A stretch of DNA of 64,000 bases from Larus michahellis. Taxonomy: Eukaryota; Chordata; Aves; Charadriiformes; Laridae. The stretch covers positions 25,081,583 to 25,145,582 of the forward strand of contig NC_133901.1 in NCBI RefSeq assembly GCF_964199755.1, in the 5' to 3' direction. The number at the start of each line of letters is the position of its first letter. The first letter of the stretch is position 1. The notes beneath the pieces were generated by a model, which saw only the letters and a program-made list of their open reading frames with translations, did no database searches and was not told the DNA's origin. Of the stretch, positions 1 through 13,243 are shown in pieces. A program made the position numbers and the translations under genes.

Positions 1-991
1 GAGCCACCTGAATGGTGATGGCAAAAAAGCGCTTTTCAGATACCCGCAGTTGCGCAGCAAACAGTGAACCGCAGCCCAGCGATTAGAGCAGCGGCTGGGG
101 CTTCAGAGCTGTCTGCCAGCTCTATCGCCGACACTGAGTGAACAGCCACATCCTTCAACCTGTCAGCACGTGCATTTTTCCCACATCTAAAGTGAGAGCA
201 ATATTGTACTTCCTAGAAATCAAGCTGAACTTAAAAGGTACTTTAACATCTTTGAATGAGGCCGTCTACGTAGCAGACAGGTTAGACATGTAATAATGTG
301 CTATAGCACAAATTGTAGATTTCTGTATGGGCTAGATAAGATAGCGTTAATAGGAAGATTGCTGAAAGCTGGTTAAATGAAGTCACTCACCAAGAAAAAC
401 CCACTCTCCTGCTGGGTTCGGAAAGTAATGAACATTGGTTTGAAATCCAGCTGGTACTTTGTAACTAATGCTATTCTTCCGAGATGGATACTGAGATACA
501 TTCAAAACTTGACCAGATAAGGCTCAGAGTAGCCTGCCCTAACTTTTGAAGTTAGCCTTGTCTCCATCAGGGGATTGGACCCAGGGTCAGTTCTACCCTA
601 AATTATGCAATGACTATGACAAAAGAGTGGTGAAGAGCAATCTCACTCAGAATGCCGTTTGAAGGGAGAGAAACTGAAATCAGCCATATCCATATCCCCA
701 TGAACAATGGAGGGCAACTGCTTAAACCACATGACAGGATTTGCAAGAAGACCGAACAACTTGGATTAAATCAAATAGGCAAACAGAACTCTGAAAATAA
801 TCCCTATTCCTCAGCAAAATGAATCTTTCCTTATTTTCACCACCAAGTGGATTGTAAGGATGGGTGAAAGGAAGGTGAACAATTTAAAAAATTACTTTGT
901 TTTGGTTTTCAGCCTGAGTAATAGCAATCGTCTATCAGAGGGCTACAAAAAGGTGCCGTATGTAGGGCAGTCAATGTGTCTATATATGACC

Positions 992-1041
992 TTATATTCT
1001 ACTTGCAGAGTTTCACTTATATTCTTGTTGCAGAGTTTCAC
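992..1041. repeat. 25-bp tandem duplication, two copies
   Basis: Two adjacent 25-bp units (992-1016 and 1017-1041) start with TTATATTCT and end with TTGCAGAGTTTCAC. They differ at only about two positions, so this is a small and probably recent local duplication in intronic DNA. Confidence 0.85.
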
Positions 1042-1642
1042 TATTAGTCATTGTTTTTTTTACAGACCAAGTATTTTTTACCAGTGACATCATCCTGCTC
1101 AAAACTCGCAGTGTGCACATGAATACCACATAACAGATAAAAGCACCCATGCTCCCAATAAGGGAGAGGTCAAAAAGGAGCGGAGATTGCGGTGTTTCAA
1201 CATTTCAATTTTGTTTGCTGCTAAGCTTCAGGGAGAGGGTGGTTAGCTGGGGAGAGGTGATGGAGGAAAGAGCGAGTCCCCAGTCAGTACATTACAGAAA
1301 TGAAAGTGATTTTTCCTTTTTAAGGTATGGAGCTGGGTATGAGCAGAGGCTAATTAGCATTTTAAAGAGGCATCTTCATGCATAAAGTCCTCACTGCAGC
1401 AGGAAATGAAATAATCCTAGTCATTTTTCTTCAGTAAGACTTTTTTATTGCAGACTCCATATTTCAAAAGAAGGTGAGGAGAAAGAAAAGCTGCCTGGGA
1501 AGATAATTGTCGGGTATGGGATGATGGGGACTAAGATAATTAAATTAAAAGAAAAAGTGGGAGAAAATCTGAATGTACAAAATGGCTGAAAGGAATGGAC
1601 TAGGGGCAGAACATGTTCTGCTGTAATGTATGTTATTTATAG

Positions 1643-2100
1643 CATCACAGAATTGTAGACTAACTTTATTTGGAAGGGACCACAGGACATATCTACTCCA
1701 AATTCCTACTCAAAGCAGGGTCAGCTATGAGACCAAACCAGAGTGCTGAGGGCTTTAGGCACTTAGGTCTTGAAAACCTCCAAGGATGGAGATTGCACAG
1801 CATCTCTGGAGAACCTGTTCTGATGCTGGACTGTCCTCATGGTGAAAAAGTTTTTGCTTCTGTCAAGTCAGACCTATTTAAAATTACAACTTGTATCTGT
1901 CAATTTGTCTGCCTACTATGCGCTGCTTGAAGAGCCTGGCTTTCTCTTCTTGATAACCTCCCCTCAAAGCCTTTCTTATTTAGGCTAAACAAGCTCAGTT
2001 TCTGCAGCTCCTTCTTACAGGGCAAATGTCTCAGCCCTTGTCCATCTTGGTGGCCATCCACTGAACTTGCTGCAGTTTATCAACATTGTCAAATGTAATG
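1643..2100 (-). mobile_element. Old CR1 LINE 3' fragment, antisense
   Basis: Read on the minus strand, this is a decayed CR1 3' end. The plus strand starts with the typical tail complement (ATCACAGAATTGTAGAC, then TTGGAAGGGACC). It continues through the complements of the CR1 C-terminal coding region: lumpy matches to the segments before and after CTTCTTGATAACCTCCCCTC, then CATCCACTGAACTTGCTGCAG. There are many substitutions and no long open frame. The upper boundary is approximate. Confidence 0.8.
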
Positions 2101-2639
2101 GAGTTTCTTCTCAGACAGAAAGTATTAAGAGAACAGCCAAGACTAGGGAAACATCTTGGTTCGTTCATTGTCATCTTAATACTCAGAAACAACCAAAAGC
2201 TGAAGAAAAGCTCCACATGTTATTTACCTCTCACTGCGGAGAATGTGACTGATCAGACCAGCTTTGGTAGGTTCTGTCTCCACTGAGTGTAGCATCTACC
2301 CTAGAGCCATCATGAAGGCTGGTGCGTTTACAAAATATTTCCACCTAATAGCAGTTGTGCTCCATAAAACGTTTGTAAGATGCAAACGTACTATTTGATC
2401 AACTGGCTCAGAAGATGGATATGTAAAATGGTGGTGGGTGGGTGAACAAAGCATCCTCTGGGTTGGCTTATTATGAAAATTTCAAGGTAACGGGTAGGAG
2501 ATCTATGTCACCCTCTCCCTTTCTGCTCCAAGTCAAGCACACCAATGAGTTTACTGCCTGTACACTTCTAAATGTTGGTCAGCATTTTTTATCTGTCTAA
2601 CTGTAAATTGATCAGTTTGAAGAAGCTACACATTGCAGG

Positions 2640-2760
2640 CAGCACCATGCTCACGAAGTAGAACAGGATTTTCCTCCTCTCTTTTAAATTTCTGTAACAC
2701 CTTTCACCCTGAAGCAGCTCAAAGTACTTTGCAACCAATTCACAAATTCCTGTGTACATG
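2640..2760 (-). mobile_element. Possible ancient MIR/CORE-SINE-like relic
   Basis: On the minus strand the segment around 2675-2740 reads like the 3' part of an old amniote SINE: a TTGCAAAGTACTTTGAG block followed by a GGTGAAAGGTGTTACA block. These resemble the AAAGCGCTTTGAGATCC and GATGAAAGGCGCTATA blocks of known MIR-like repeats. The match comes from memory of the consensus and divergence is high. Confidence 0.4.
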
Positions 2761-5700
2761 ATAGAGGTCACGTCATCGCCCAGAAGACGCGTGGTATGGC
2801 TCACTACCTAGAAAAGCCATACAGTTACGTATGGCCTGCAGCAACGCATAGCATGGGCTGAAGCAGAGATATCTTCCTCAGTCATATGCTTTGTGTGCAG
2901 GTTTCTTATGCAGTACGGAAAAAGAATAAATATGCCAGTCAGTATACCTCCTTCTGCTTTTGTCTTCTTCTCCTCTGTAGCCTGGAATTGTTCTGGGAAG
3001 AGGGTATATACTTCTGAGAATGGCAGTGGACTGTCAGGATATGGGACCAGAAGGGATGCATATTTTCCATTTCACTAGCTCTGTAAAGATGCTTTCCCTG
3101 AAAGTTAATATAGAGACTGCAAGAGTAGTCTTGCAAACTGGAGACTTGCCAAATGATGCTGCAGCCAAGCAAGCCGGGTTGCACAGGTGTAAGGATGGTC
3201 TGTAGCCAGAGAAATAAGGGATGGAAATCTCTGGATGCCACATTGTATGTCAATTCTTAAAGCATCCCGGGAAGAAGACATTAGGACATCTATCCAAAAG
3301 CATTCTTGCAGTAAAAAGCTTCAACTTCTAAGGCAACTTGGAAGAAATTTTGTTAAAAAAAATATCTCAAAACCAAACAAACTCTTCCCTCCAGTGTGGG
3401 GTTTCTTCTTGGGAAATATCTGGACTCAGCTGTTCTTCCTATATTGCAACAAATGCCATTTGCACATTTTTCAGAAGAATGCATGATTTAAAGTTTTTGC
3501 TGGATTCCTGGAGAACCTACTGGATATCAAATACCAAATTTAACATCCTTTTGGCTTCCGATGAGTCTCCTGGTATTCCAGCCTCTGTTTGTCTCTGCAG
3601 TTCCACACCTTTAGTGTTCCCTAAAATACAATTATTTCAATATCCTTAGTATGCTGAGGGGTTCTTCTGGAAGATGCAAATAATTATGCCCTGCTGTTCA
3701 CCACATCTGTTTGTGAGAAGAAAAACTGTGTTTTCTGCATGATCAACTCTGCTGCAGTAAACAATGTCAGATGTTTATTGCGAAATAGCTACAAATTCTG
3801 ACTGAACTTGCAGCAACACACACACTTGAATGCATCAAAGTACTCTTGGAAGAACTTTCAGATCTGTGTGGGTGTTAGTGGTCTGGGAAACACTATTTTA
3901 TATCAGTGTCTTGATTTAACACAGCTTCTCATCCATAAATTGAGAATTTATGCAAATTAGAGGCTTTTTTTTTACTACTTTATAACTTAGAACTGCTAGA
4001 ACCCTCTGAGAGTTATGTCTATGAGAAAGTCTCTTCCCTTTTTACTCCCTTTCCTTTTCAAAATTCCTACACCCAGATATCATAGCGGGGGGTATATTTT
4101 CAAGCTTCTCTAAACTCATACCTTAGTAACCCATTTTGGATTCACCAAACACCTTTAAACAAAGTGATAAGCAGCAATTACCCCTTGCAGCTGAAGCTGT
4201 GAGTTGCAGTTTGCAACTCCACAGACTGCAACAGAGTTATTTCACATTTGGACTGACCAAAGAATCAAAGCTACAGCATTGGGGCACTGAGCGGCACATT
4301 AGCAACTAACCAAACCAATTCTTTTCCTACCGGGGCTCAGTGTTAGGTTGCCGCCTTTGGAGAACTCTGGAGAGACTTAGCGTGATTTTTCAGCTAAATC
4401 ATGCTTGTTGAGTTTCCTCAAGTCAGTGCAAAAATGGTGCCATACTGTCTCATGACTGAAAGAAAATGCCTGCATTCACTCTAAGATGGGACATGAAAGC
4501 AGCCAAAAAAACCAAAATAAGGTACCAACACAGCTACTATATTTTTACGAAAGTTATACTATATTCAAATGAACATCTGCTTACTAGTTTTGTCTTTATT
4601 TCCAGTCATAGGCTGAATGTCTGGCTTTAGAAGGTCAGTAGAAATTATTAAAGCTAGACATTTGATCTTCAGGGGGTTTTATCACTGGGGAGGGCAAATT
4701 ATCTATATATAATTTTTCCCTCTTTCTCCCTCAGTTAACTTCTACAGCACCAAGACACTTTAACACTCCCCCTCACCAGTTTCTGTTTATATCAAAAATA
4801 AAGCTTTTATTCTTGCCTCTGGGGAGGTTGAGCATTTGCTATTTACAGGTGGTGCGTGAAGGAAAGATGGACCTGCTTTTTTTATATCATTTGGTGAGAA
4901 CATGTGGTAGAAAACAATATTTTATTAGAAAAAAGTACTACTTTTCTTGTGCATGAACTAATTCTGAATTAATACAAAACTGATCATCTGGGAGGGCAAG
5001 AGCTTAGGTGGTGTAGCAGCAGATAATCCATGTAAAGACATTTGATTAGTTTATGGAGAGCTCTACAACAGAGATATTTCCTTCTGTTAACCTTAACCTG
5101 GCCCCATTTTCCCTTGCAGACAGAGTTTCCAAAATCCAGAAAAATCCCATAGCACTGTACAGTAGATTGAAGCCAAATAACATTTGGGTTTGCTCTGCTG
5201 AAGCACGTAGCTACAAGTGTTTAGTTTCCAAGTTGTAAAGTCTATCCAGAGCCCTCAGATGAGAAAGAATAGTCAGATTATAAACTCAATACTGTTTCAT
5301 ATCAGCAGACCCTATTTGTATATTCCATTAAGCTTCACTGAGAAAATAATACAGAACACACCTATAAACTAACTAAACACACATCTAGCATTTGCCAAAC
5401 TACTGTAATATCTATGAAAATGAAAACAAAAAATTAAGAAGAAATCCCCAGAGTCATGCAGTGCTCAGTAAACATAACTATTGCATGCTGAACCTTTCAG
5501 GTGTGCGCTGCCAAATGCTTAATGAGAGATGGACCCTGTGTCTACTGAGAGTATGCCAATATATCAGTATATCAATAGTCTTATGTTACAATAAGGCCAT
5601 AGCAAGCTACTTGTTGAGAAGGAGGTTGTAAAATAAGCTAACTTTTCAGGAGGAAATTAATTAACCACACACACACACAAAAGTCACACTTTCTTCTTGT

Positions 5701-6290
5701 TTTGAAAGACTGCTTTTTACTAAAAATGATTAATTGTAAATAGTGTGTTAAAATGGTATGACAGTAGAAGGAATGTGTCTCCTAATCTGTAAAAGTACGA
5801 CTGGATAGGTATACTAATGAGAGAACTGAATCTTTGACTGCATACTTAAGTCAGGATGCATCATACCCAGGTAAACTGTGTAAAGAAAAGTTGAACATTT
5901 CTTGCTACTTGCTGCTTTTTAGCAACACTGTTGTTAATTCAGCCAATCTCTTCCTCCTTTAGGAGGCACAAAGAGGGGCTGTTAAAAGTGTGCAGTTAAG
6001 AGCGAAGAAAAAACATTTTCATGTGATGATGGAATCTTGGTACCACAGTCATTTGAATGGAAAATGTCTAGTTTCATAGAAAGGTTATGATGGAAAACCC
6101 AACCTCAGGACTTTTTTTTCTCAAAAATATCTGGAGTGGTATTTGATATTTCTTGATATTTTTTTCCTTCTCTCTTACAAATTTATATTTATATATGTGT
6201 GTGTGTGTATAGAAACAAAAAATAGTTCTGGCTTTCAAACAAAACCATTTAAGATTCAGTTTTTGGAAGAAGGAATTCAGAATATATTAT

Positions 6291-6394
6291 ATATATTATA
6301 TTATATTATATTATATTATATTATATTATATTATATTATATTATATTATATTATATTATATTATATTATATTATATTATATTATATTATATTAT
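6291..6394. repeat. Pure (TTATA)n pentanucleotide microsatellite
   Basis: About 20 uninterrupted TTATA units run from 6296 to 6394, preceded by a less regular ATATAT tract from about 6281. The stretch is entirely A and T. Such long pure arrays are usually length-polymorphic. A short TG run sits 90 bp upstream (about 6196-6208). Confidence 0.97.
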
Positions 6395-7799
6395 CAGCTT
6401 TTAGTGATCATGTGCAAGAAGCATTTGAATATTCATTGCATAATGGTGAGGAATGGCAAGTGAAAGGATTCTCAACTGCCTGTGAGAAACAAGTATGATG
6501 ACTTATTCCTGACACTTTAATTTAAATGTCAGAAGAGACTTCTTTGTCCAAACTTTTACTCTCTGCAGTTAAACACAGATGCATAGAAGAAACACTTTGA
6601 TTCTCTGTGTTTGTTTTTTTTTTTTTTTAATTTGAAGTTCACTTTTAGGCACTGATTACCATGAAACAATCTGATAGACTTATTCTAAAGCAAGCATCCA
6701 TGTGCTCACAGACTTGTCCTGGAATTAATGAGGTCAAAATAAGCAAGTTTGATTCTAGTTGGAATACAGAGAAGTCCTACCTCTCCAGCCAGAGAAGGCT
6801 ATGCAAACTGAGTAGCTAATATAAACACCTACATCGTTCCCCTTAAAACAGTGATGATCTTGGAATGACTCTTCCTAACACCAGTATTATCAGCCGTTTG
6901 TATTTCATAACTTCACCATCTTGAAACTACAATTACTCTATTTTCTGATCCAAACCCTATTTTTCACCTCAGCTTTATTCAAGCAAAATTCTCACTGCAG
7001 CCACAAAAGTTTGCCTAAGTTGTCTGCAAATAAGTTTGCTATTTCAGTTGTACTCTCCAAGAGCTCTGAATTCCAGAAAAATCAGGCCTTGCCAAACATA
7101 ATAGGCAGGCTGGAAAAATATGAGTAAGTGACTGTGAACATGCTGCATTCTGAATATCTAAAATGTGGTTTTGGCATTGCAATTCGAGAGAACCCAAGTG
7201 AAAACAAATCAAAAATTATAGATAAGGCCAGCTTTATGAAGTCAGTGCTCCTGTGCACAGGCATCTTGGCCCTGGCTGGCACTGAGAATGCTGATCTAAG
7301 AAGTCAAGATGATTTCAAGAGAGGAAAAAAAAATGCAAATCTTTCCACTTCTGCTACCATTCAGTACTTCATATATTGCTCTGATAGGCTGTCACCACAG
7401 TGTCAAGATTTTTCCAAACACTTGAGCACTCTTCCATTATCAAAATTGATAATAGGGCCCTTCTCCTTGCTTCTTCTTAAAAGGTAAAAAAAACCCAAAA
7501 CCTAAGCCAGTGGGGGTGGATATTAATTTAATTTTTCAGCAACCCAGTTTTCATAGGTTCACTGAGCAGTGTCAGCTCAGTGCTGCTCTTCAACTTACAG
7601 TCATCAATACACAGCTAATATCTAGATTCATATTGCAAAAATTGAATAACCCCATGCAACAACAGGAGCATGACTGGCTAGATAGCTACGTGCAGAAAAC
7701 CCCTGGAGTCTTGAAGGATATGAAGTTTAGCGTGAGCCAGAAGTGGTCTTCCTAATTGCAGCTAATTGCAAACCAGGTTGCGTTCATGGAAGTGTAGTG

Positions 7800-8362
7800 A
7801 GCGAGTTAAGAGAAGTAAGTCTCTTCTTGGCACTTGTGAGGTGGCATCTGGAATAATGTGTCTGGTTTTGGACTCCCAGTACAAAAAACACTGATAGGAA
7901 ACAATCCAAACTACTAGGATAGTTAGGGGACTGATAGGCGTGATGTATGGGAAGAGACAAAGGGCTGCGTTATTTCAGCCTGGAGAAAACCAGCTTAGCT
8001 TTCTCATGGAACTGGGAGGGGAGCTAACTGCCGTCTTCAACTAATAGATGCCTATAGAGAAGATGAAGCCACCTTTGATGGATGCATAGTGAAAGGATGG
8101 GAGGCAATGGCCACGAGGTGAAGCAAGGGAAATTCCAATTGGATATACAGAAAAACAATCTTTGTAGTGAGAGTGGTTAAGATTGGAACAGGTTTCCCAG
8201 ACAGCCAGTGGAATTCACATTCTTGGAGATATTCAAAACTGAGTTGGACAGAGCCCTGTGGAACTGGATTCAAATTTGAAGCCAGTCATGCATTTATTAG
8301 TAGGTTGGACTGCAAACATCCAGACATTGCTTCCAACCTAAATTATTCTCTGAGTCTGTGAA
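7800..8362 (+). mobile_element. Old CR1 LINE 3' fragment, plus strand
   Basis: The plus strand follows the CR1 3' region in order: a GGTGGCATCTGGAATAATGTGTCTGG block, the C-terminal ORF2 stretch with AGACAAAGGGCTGCG and CCTGGAGAAAACC, a CCAGTGGAATTCACATTCTTGGAG block, and finally CTTCCAACCTAAATTATTCTCTGAGTCTGTG, which resembles the CR1 3' end. It is decayed and has no intact frame. The 5' limit is approximate. Confidence 0.8.
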
Positions 8363-11300
8363 AATCAAGTAGTTTGCTACAGGAAGTGTGCCCACCCTGT
8401 ATCAGAGAAGGCCTCAGAGACATTTAACCTGTATGATTTTTCTTAGGAGTAAAGAGCTGTCTTGCTGATTATCCTACACTATTCTTCAGGAGATGGGAGA
8501 GAAAATCTTCTCATTGGCAGATAAAAGATCTATTGAGAGACTGGATGTATATGATCCTGTACTATGCAGACTCAGAGTCAGCAGACTCTGTTCACCATGA
8601 AGGGGACAACTTCAGCAATGCTGCAGTCGACGTGGCTTTTAGTGGGGCAATCTCTCCTTTCCCTCATGGGGTCTCTCTGCGTGGATCCTCGCTAGTCAGA
8701 CTTGGTGCAAAGGGCATAATTTGGCCTAGCTGGAAGAGCTTGGGAATTACCATAACTTGCATGTGTGTTAAGTGGCTGAGGACAGTATTACAGCTAACGG
8801 GCAGGCATTCCTTAGAGCAGGATTTAGTTGGAAGCAATTACGTTTCAGCACTTCCTTCACTAAAAAAAAAGCAATCCCTCTTACCTCTCTTTTCCCTGTC
8901 CTCAGTGGGAATATCTGATTATAGCCTTTTCACTCAAATTCCACACAGTTCCTCTTTCTTGATGCCAGAAGACAGTCTTTCATACAAAAGCAAAGATTTA
9001 CAAAGAGGAGACAGACACCATTGTATCACTGTGTTCCATGGCAACTTGTTACCACTCTGAGTTTGCACAATGCAAATGATGTGTCTGTTCTTTATTAATG
9101 ATATTTCCCAGCTGTTTCTGGTTTCAAAGAGAGGTCTGGTCCTTCTTTGTTACAGGCTGTACCCTGTCACTACAGCAAGCCCCACAGGAGGAGTTCGCAT
9201 TGGGGTGCTTTGTAATTTTCTCAGGCAGAAGAGCACAGTCCCAGTAAGAGGCTGCAGATACACAGAATCTAAGCCTATGTATATTGATGTACTGTACATA
9301 CGTATGTGCTGTGCACATGTAATAAAAAGTAAGCACATATTTAATCATACCTACGCACAAAATACTTGTCTACAGCAGTGCAATCTAGAAGTATCTTAGG
9401 GTTCTGTCCTTTCTTTTGTAAGAATAACTATAGCTATTCATCCCTTCTCTCTTAGGATATGTTTTTCCTTTAGGACTTATTTTTAGTTCCCTTCAGTAAA
9501 GTTTTTATACCATCTTTCTTCTTCATGCACTCATTATCTCATTCGTATCCTGACGTGTATGTTATTCAAACATACTTCACATTCACATAAACCCTATTCT
9601 GAATATATTACTGCCTTCTCTGCAATGATTTCATTGGGGTTGGGGGTTTCCATGAACACAGTACAAGGCCCAGTGCTGCTCAGTGCTTACTCCTCTACCT
9701 TAGGGTTTTCTTTAGATCTTTATCCCTGACTATGGGCTTGAACTTTGAATTGCTAGTAGGAATTGTTCCTAGTAGGAACTTTCTGTAGTGGATTCTATCT
9801 GCATTTATTCTGTTTTAGATAAAATAACATGGATACAGGAATGACAGTGTGTGTAATTTAGGCTAAACTCAATATATTACGTTTCTTTTAACAAGCTTAT
9901 CAAAGCTGCTCTGGCATTTTCCATTTACAAAGGGCAATGACATATGTCAGAGCTCATAAACCAAATGCATGTTTAAGACCATCACTGGTCTGGACAGCCC
10001 TGCTGCTTTTCTGCAGACTCACAGAGCTAGTAGCAATCGGTTTACAGGAGAGAAATGTTCAATGGCTAAGACAAGTGAGAGGACGCACAGGAAGAGTCCC
10101 AATGAGATCTAGAACCACTGTTACCTCAGTAATGTGATAGCATTCAGCTCAAACTGTTATTAGGAGGTAGATTTTTTACTGAATTTATAATTGCAACCTT
10201 ATGGGTGCTATTGGCCGTATAAATGGGTATGAAAAGAAGGAACTCCAAGAGCTAGGGTAATACAGAGGTGTGTATTACTGCAAATAAAGATGGGGGAAAA
10301 ACATGAGTGGTTTAGCTGCCCAAGCTGTGATCTTCATGGATCTGTAAGCAGGCACTCACCCCACAAGTGACAATGTTGTGATACTGATGTTTCGCTTTCA
10401 CGTGGGTTAGTGCTTTTGGAGCTCTACCACAAGCTTTAGAGCCTCACAAAGAAAGGAATAGAGTGGTTTAAGTGTAGGGTCATCAAGAAACCAGGCAGGA
10501 AATTGTTCTGATTGTTTAATTATGTCACTTTGTGGAAGCCTGAATATTCTGTGTCTAAACCACCATGCCTGTTCCCATTAGAAAAGAAGGATCCCTAAGA
10601 TCCAGAGCTTTCTGCCTCACATCCTTCTCCAGAGGAGAACAAGCAATAGGAGAGATAAGAGGATGAGGTGCCATTTCTCAAGGAAAGCAAAATTTCAGAA
10701 AGAAAAGCAGGAGTAATCTTTTTCCTCTCCAATAAGTGAGACACATGTCACACTGTCTCCTGGAGTTCCAGATTTGTGTCTTGAAATCAAAAGTATTCTT
10801 TCTCCTTACCCGATGTTCAGCAGTTTTTCTCACATGAAGGGGAAACAGCTGCAGACAGACCTCACATTCCTTTTTATTTCAGCACAGAAGGTGATCATAA
10901 TCTGAATGTTGCTTTTCATTGTGGAGTCTAAAATTTCCTGACATTTGGAGTGATCCTAGCTTGCAGAACATTTAATGGCCACAGTGCCTCAGGTACATTA
11001 TGCTTACTAAGCGACTTGATTATTAGGAATCTAGAATATCAAGATAGATATGATGACATATTCATAAAAGAATAGTTTTAAAATCATTGAACTCTAAGTT
11101 ATAGGTCAGTCATGTGTTTTACTATTACCAAAATGACATTAAAGGAGAAAGTTCCATCTCATAATAATGCCAGCAAGGAACTTACACCTTGATGGAGCAC
11201 ATACATCTTTACTTAAAGGTCCATTATAAAGAATGGGAAAAAAAAGAAATAAAAGATTAATTGCTTCTATAATTTGAAAGTGGTGTTCATAGGTACAGAA

Positions 11301-12626
11301 TTTTGACCAGTTTTAAATTCAGGCACCCTCACAAAACCTGAAGCGTTTCCCTAAATCTTTCCATATCATGCAGAGATTTAAATGGTAATTTCATAGTTCT
11401 ACAGACCAGGACCTCATGTAAATCCTACAAGATGCAGTGTGCTTCCTAGTCTAAAACCTGAACACCAGAAAGTTCTGTGGCTTTTTGCCGTGTTGACTCT
11501 GCACAATCCCAGCAAGATCAAGGCCTCTCAGCAAGACTTAAGTCACTTAGATGCAGCCCTGCCCCATCACCTCCGCAGAGCATACAGACTCAGCTAGCTC
11601 AGCTGTCTCCGCACCACTCCATAGCACAGAAATGCCACGGGATGCCTAGTAATGCTAAGGTTAAACTGTGAATGGTGCACTGCTTTTCTCAGTAAGGGTC
11701 TGTGCAGGCACAGATACCCACTCACTTCAGAATCCTCCAACTCTGGTCATTCATTTTCACTTGCATCAGGAACTTTCCTAGAACATGAGAGCTGAAGTGT
11801 CTGTGTGGTATCCATAAATATTGTGAAACACATGCACTTTTAAGATCCAAAAGTATTTTTAAATGGTTTGTTTAATTTTCATTGAGGTAACCAAACAGAC
11901 AAACAAAAGTTTTACATCATGCCAGCCTGGAAATACATAATTCATTTCTGACTAGCAAATCTTTTCTTTCATTAGGCAAATTTTGAAACAAAATTAGAAA
12001 TTTTCACTAAGGAGGTATGGAAATAAAAAAGGATTTTTCTTCCTCTCTGCTTTTTCCCTTCCTCTTTTTCTGCAGAAGCCACTTAGTCATATCCAGGCTA
12101 AATTTACACAGAGCTCCAGACTGAGACTTTTCACATGATCTTCAACTAAAAAGTTTCACTTGGCCTTTGAAATTACTCCAGTTATTTTACATATACGCCA
12201 CTAGGTTTCTGTTCCTCCCCCTTTTAAGCTTTAAAGTCCTTCCTTTTCTGTTAAGAGATCTGCTCTCCTCTAGGAGGAATTCTGGTTAGAAGTATGGAAT
12301 TTCAATTAAGAGAATGGTTCTGTATCTCAGGACAGATGATTAAAGCTACAAGGTTGTAGAAAGCAGTTCACGCTTACATCAGTCACAGACCGGAGATTAA
12401 GGACACAATTCCTTAAATGCCCTAGACAGTTCTTACTATCCAACAGTTTTGCCTTTTCCATCTCAGCATTCCCTGATAAATAATTACTTTATCTGTTACA
12501 GAAATTGTGAAGTATATTTACCATGCAGCGTCCGCAATTCTTTTTACAGTTTAGTTTTTAATTGAAAAAAAAATACCTAATAGCTAATAACAACTTCAGC
12601 AATTATAGCAGAAGTCATTCACTTAC

Positions 12627-12703
12627 CCTATGACAATGCAGGAGATGGCAGTTCCCAAAAAGGCGTAGGTTAAAATCGATCCTAAGTTACGAAAAAAATG
12701 TCT
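12627..12703 (-). CDS. SLC9A9: SLC9A9 coding exon 4 (NHE9 residues about 153-178)
   Basis: This is a 77-bp exon on the minus strand, with an acceptor TCTGCAG immediately before 12703 and a donor GTAAGT at 12626-12621. It begins in phase 0 after exon 3 and ends with two bases of the next codon. The product starts [15 protein letters not shown] and continues [11 protein letters not shown], closely matching the NHE9 membrane segment that follows the conserved HAGYSL motif. NHE9 is an endosomal Na+(K+)/H+ antiporter that adjusts the pH of recycling and late endosomes, and this segment is one of its early transmembrane helices. The window ends the gene in intron 4, so only about the first quarter of the protein (human about 645 residues) is encoded here. 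Confidence 0.95.
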
Positions 12704-13165
12704 CTGCAGAGGAAGGTTTGAAAAAAAGTCCTTTGTAATAAGAGTCAATAAAAGAACATTCAGACCAAGTTGAAACACTGCATCTAGAATTGCCATTTGT
12801 TACAATCCGTACCTCAAACATAAGATCAAACAATATAGGCTACATCAGTTATTTTGGAAAATACAGTTAAAGATGGAATGCCGTTGAAATTCCCTCTTTT
12901 ATGTGTCCAGATAGATGCTTCAGGATCATAACAGAAAGTATCTGATCCAAACAGTCCCATAACTCCATCCCTTGAACGAAGTCCTGATCATGCAGTATAT
13001 AAAACACAGACATTAATCACCATGCATCTTTAATTTGCTTCCATTCCTGCCAAGTTCTTCCCATGCAATTTAATTGTTAACTGACTCTTTTCTCTGTGAC
13101 TCATTGGATCTACAAAGTAGCAATCACATTCGGTCACTTTTGTCATTTAAGAAAGAGACACATAC
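12704..13165 (-). other. SLC9A9: SLC9A9 intron 3 (462 bp)
   Basis: A short intron bounded by a GTATG donor at 13165 and the TCTGCAG acceptor ending at 12704. Apart from AT-rich sequence I see no repeat or other feature in it. It is far smaller than its flanking introns, so exons 3 and 4 form a close pair. Confidence 0.9.
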
Positions 13166-13243
13166 CTTCTTTAAACTATACCCAGCATGAAATATAATCG
13201 GTGGCAGCAAAATATTGAAGAAGATAGAAGGATCAAATGTCAT
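13166..13243 (-). CDS. SLC9A9: SLC9A9 coding exon 3 (NHE9 residues 127-152)
   Basis: This exon of 78 bp, exactly 26 codons in phase 0, is flanked by CTGGCAG (acceptor) and GTATG (donor). It encodes [18 protein letters not shown] and then HAGYSLKK. The run [16 protein letters not shown] is a hallmark of the CPA1 Na+/H+ exchanger family and lies in an early membrane helix of the ion-translocating domain. It joins exon 2 exactly, after a lysine codon, as in human NHE9. Relative to human, position 132 is S where E is expected, and there are conservative I/V changes. No frame defect is present. Confidence 0.96.

Larger units (their letters stand above)
1..12626 (-). other. SLC9A9: SLC9A9 intron 4 (5' part, runs out of the window)
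   Basis: This is the sequence downstream, in gene direction, of the exon 4 donor at 12626-12621. I looked for the next exon, which in human NHE9 covers the segment leading to the conserved SATDP region, and did not find it, so the intron exceeds 12.6 kb. Its contents are two old CR1 fragments (1643-2100 and 7800-8362), a MIR-like relic near 2640-2760, a 25-bp tandem duplication, a short CA run (5665-5680), a TTATA microsatellite and otherwise unremarkable AT-rich DNA. Open frames here, including one of 175 codons at 8533-9060, resemble no family I know. Confidence 0.75.

Noticed and set aside
2589..2804. 71-codon minus-strand frame that looks protein-like
   Set aside because: The DNA resembles an old SINE 3' end and there is no splice or homology support. 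It is not an SLC9A9 exon.
6143..6463. Open frame with a Tyr-Ile-Ile-Leu-Tyr repeat protein
   Set aside because: It is only a translation of the TTATA microsatellite.
1..12600. SLC9A9 exon 5 inside the window
   Set aside because: I looked for the expected NHE9 segment leading to SATDP on the minus strand and found no match.
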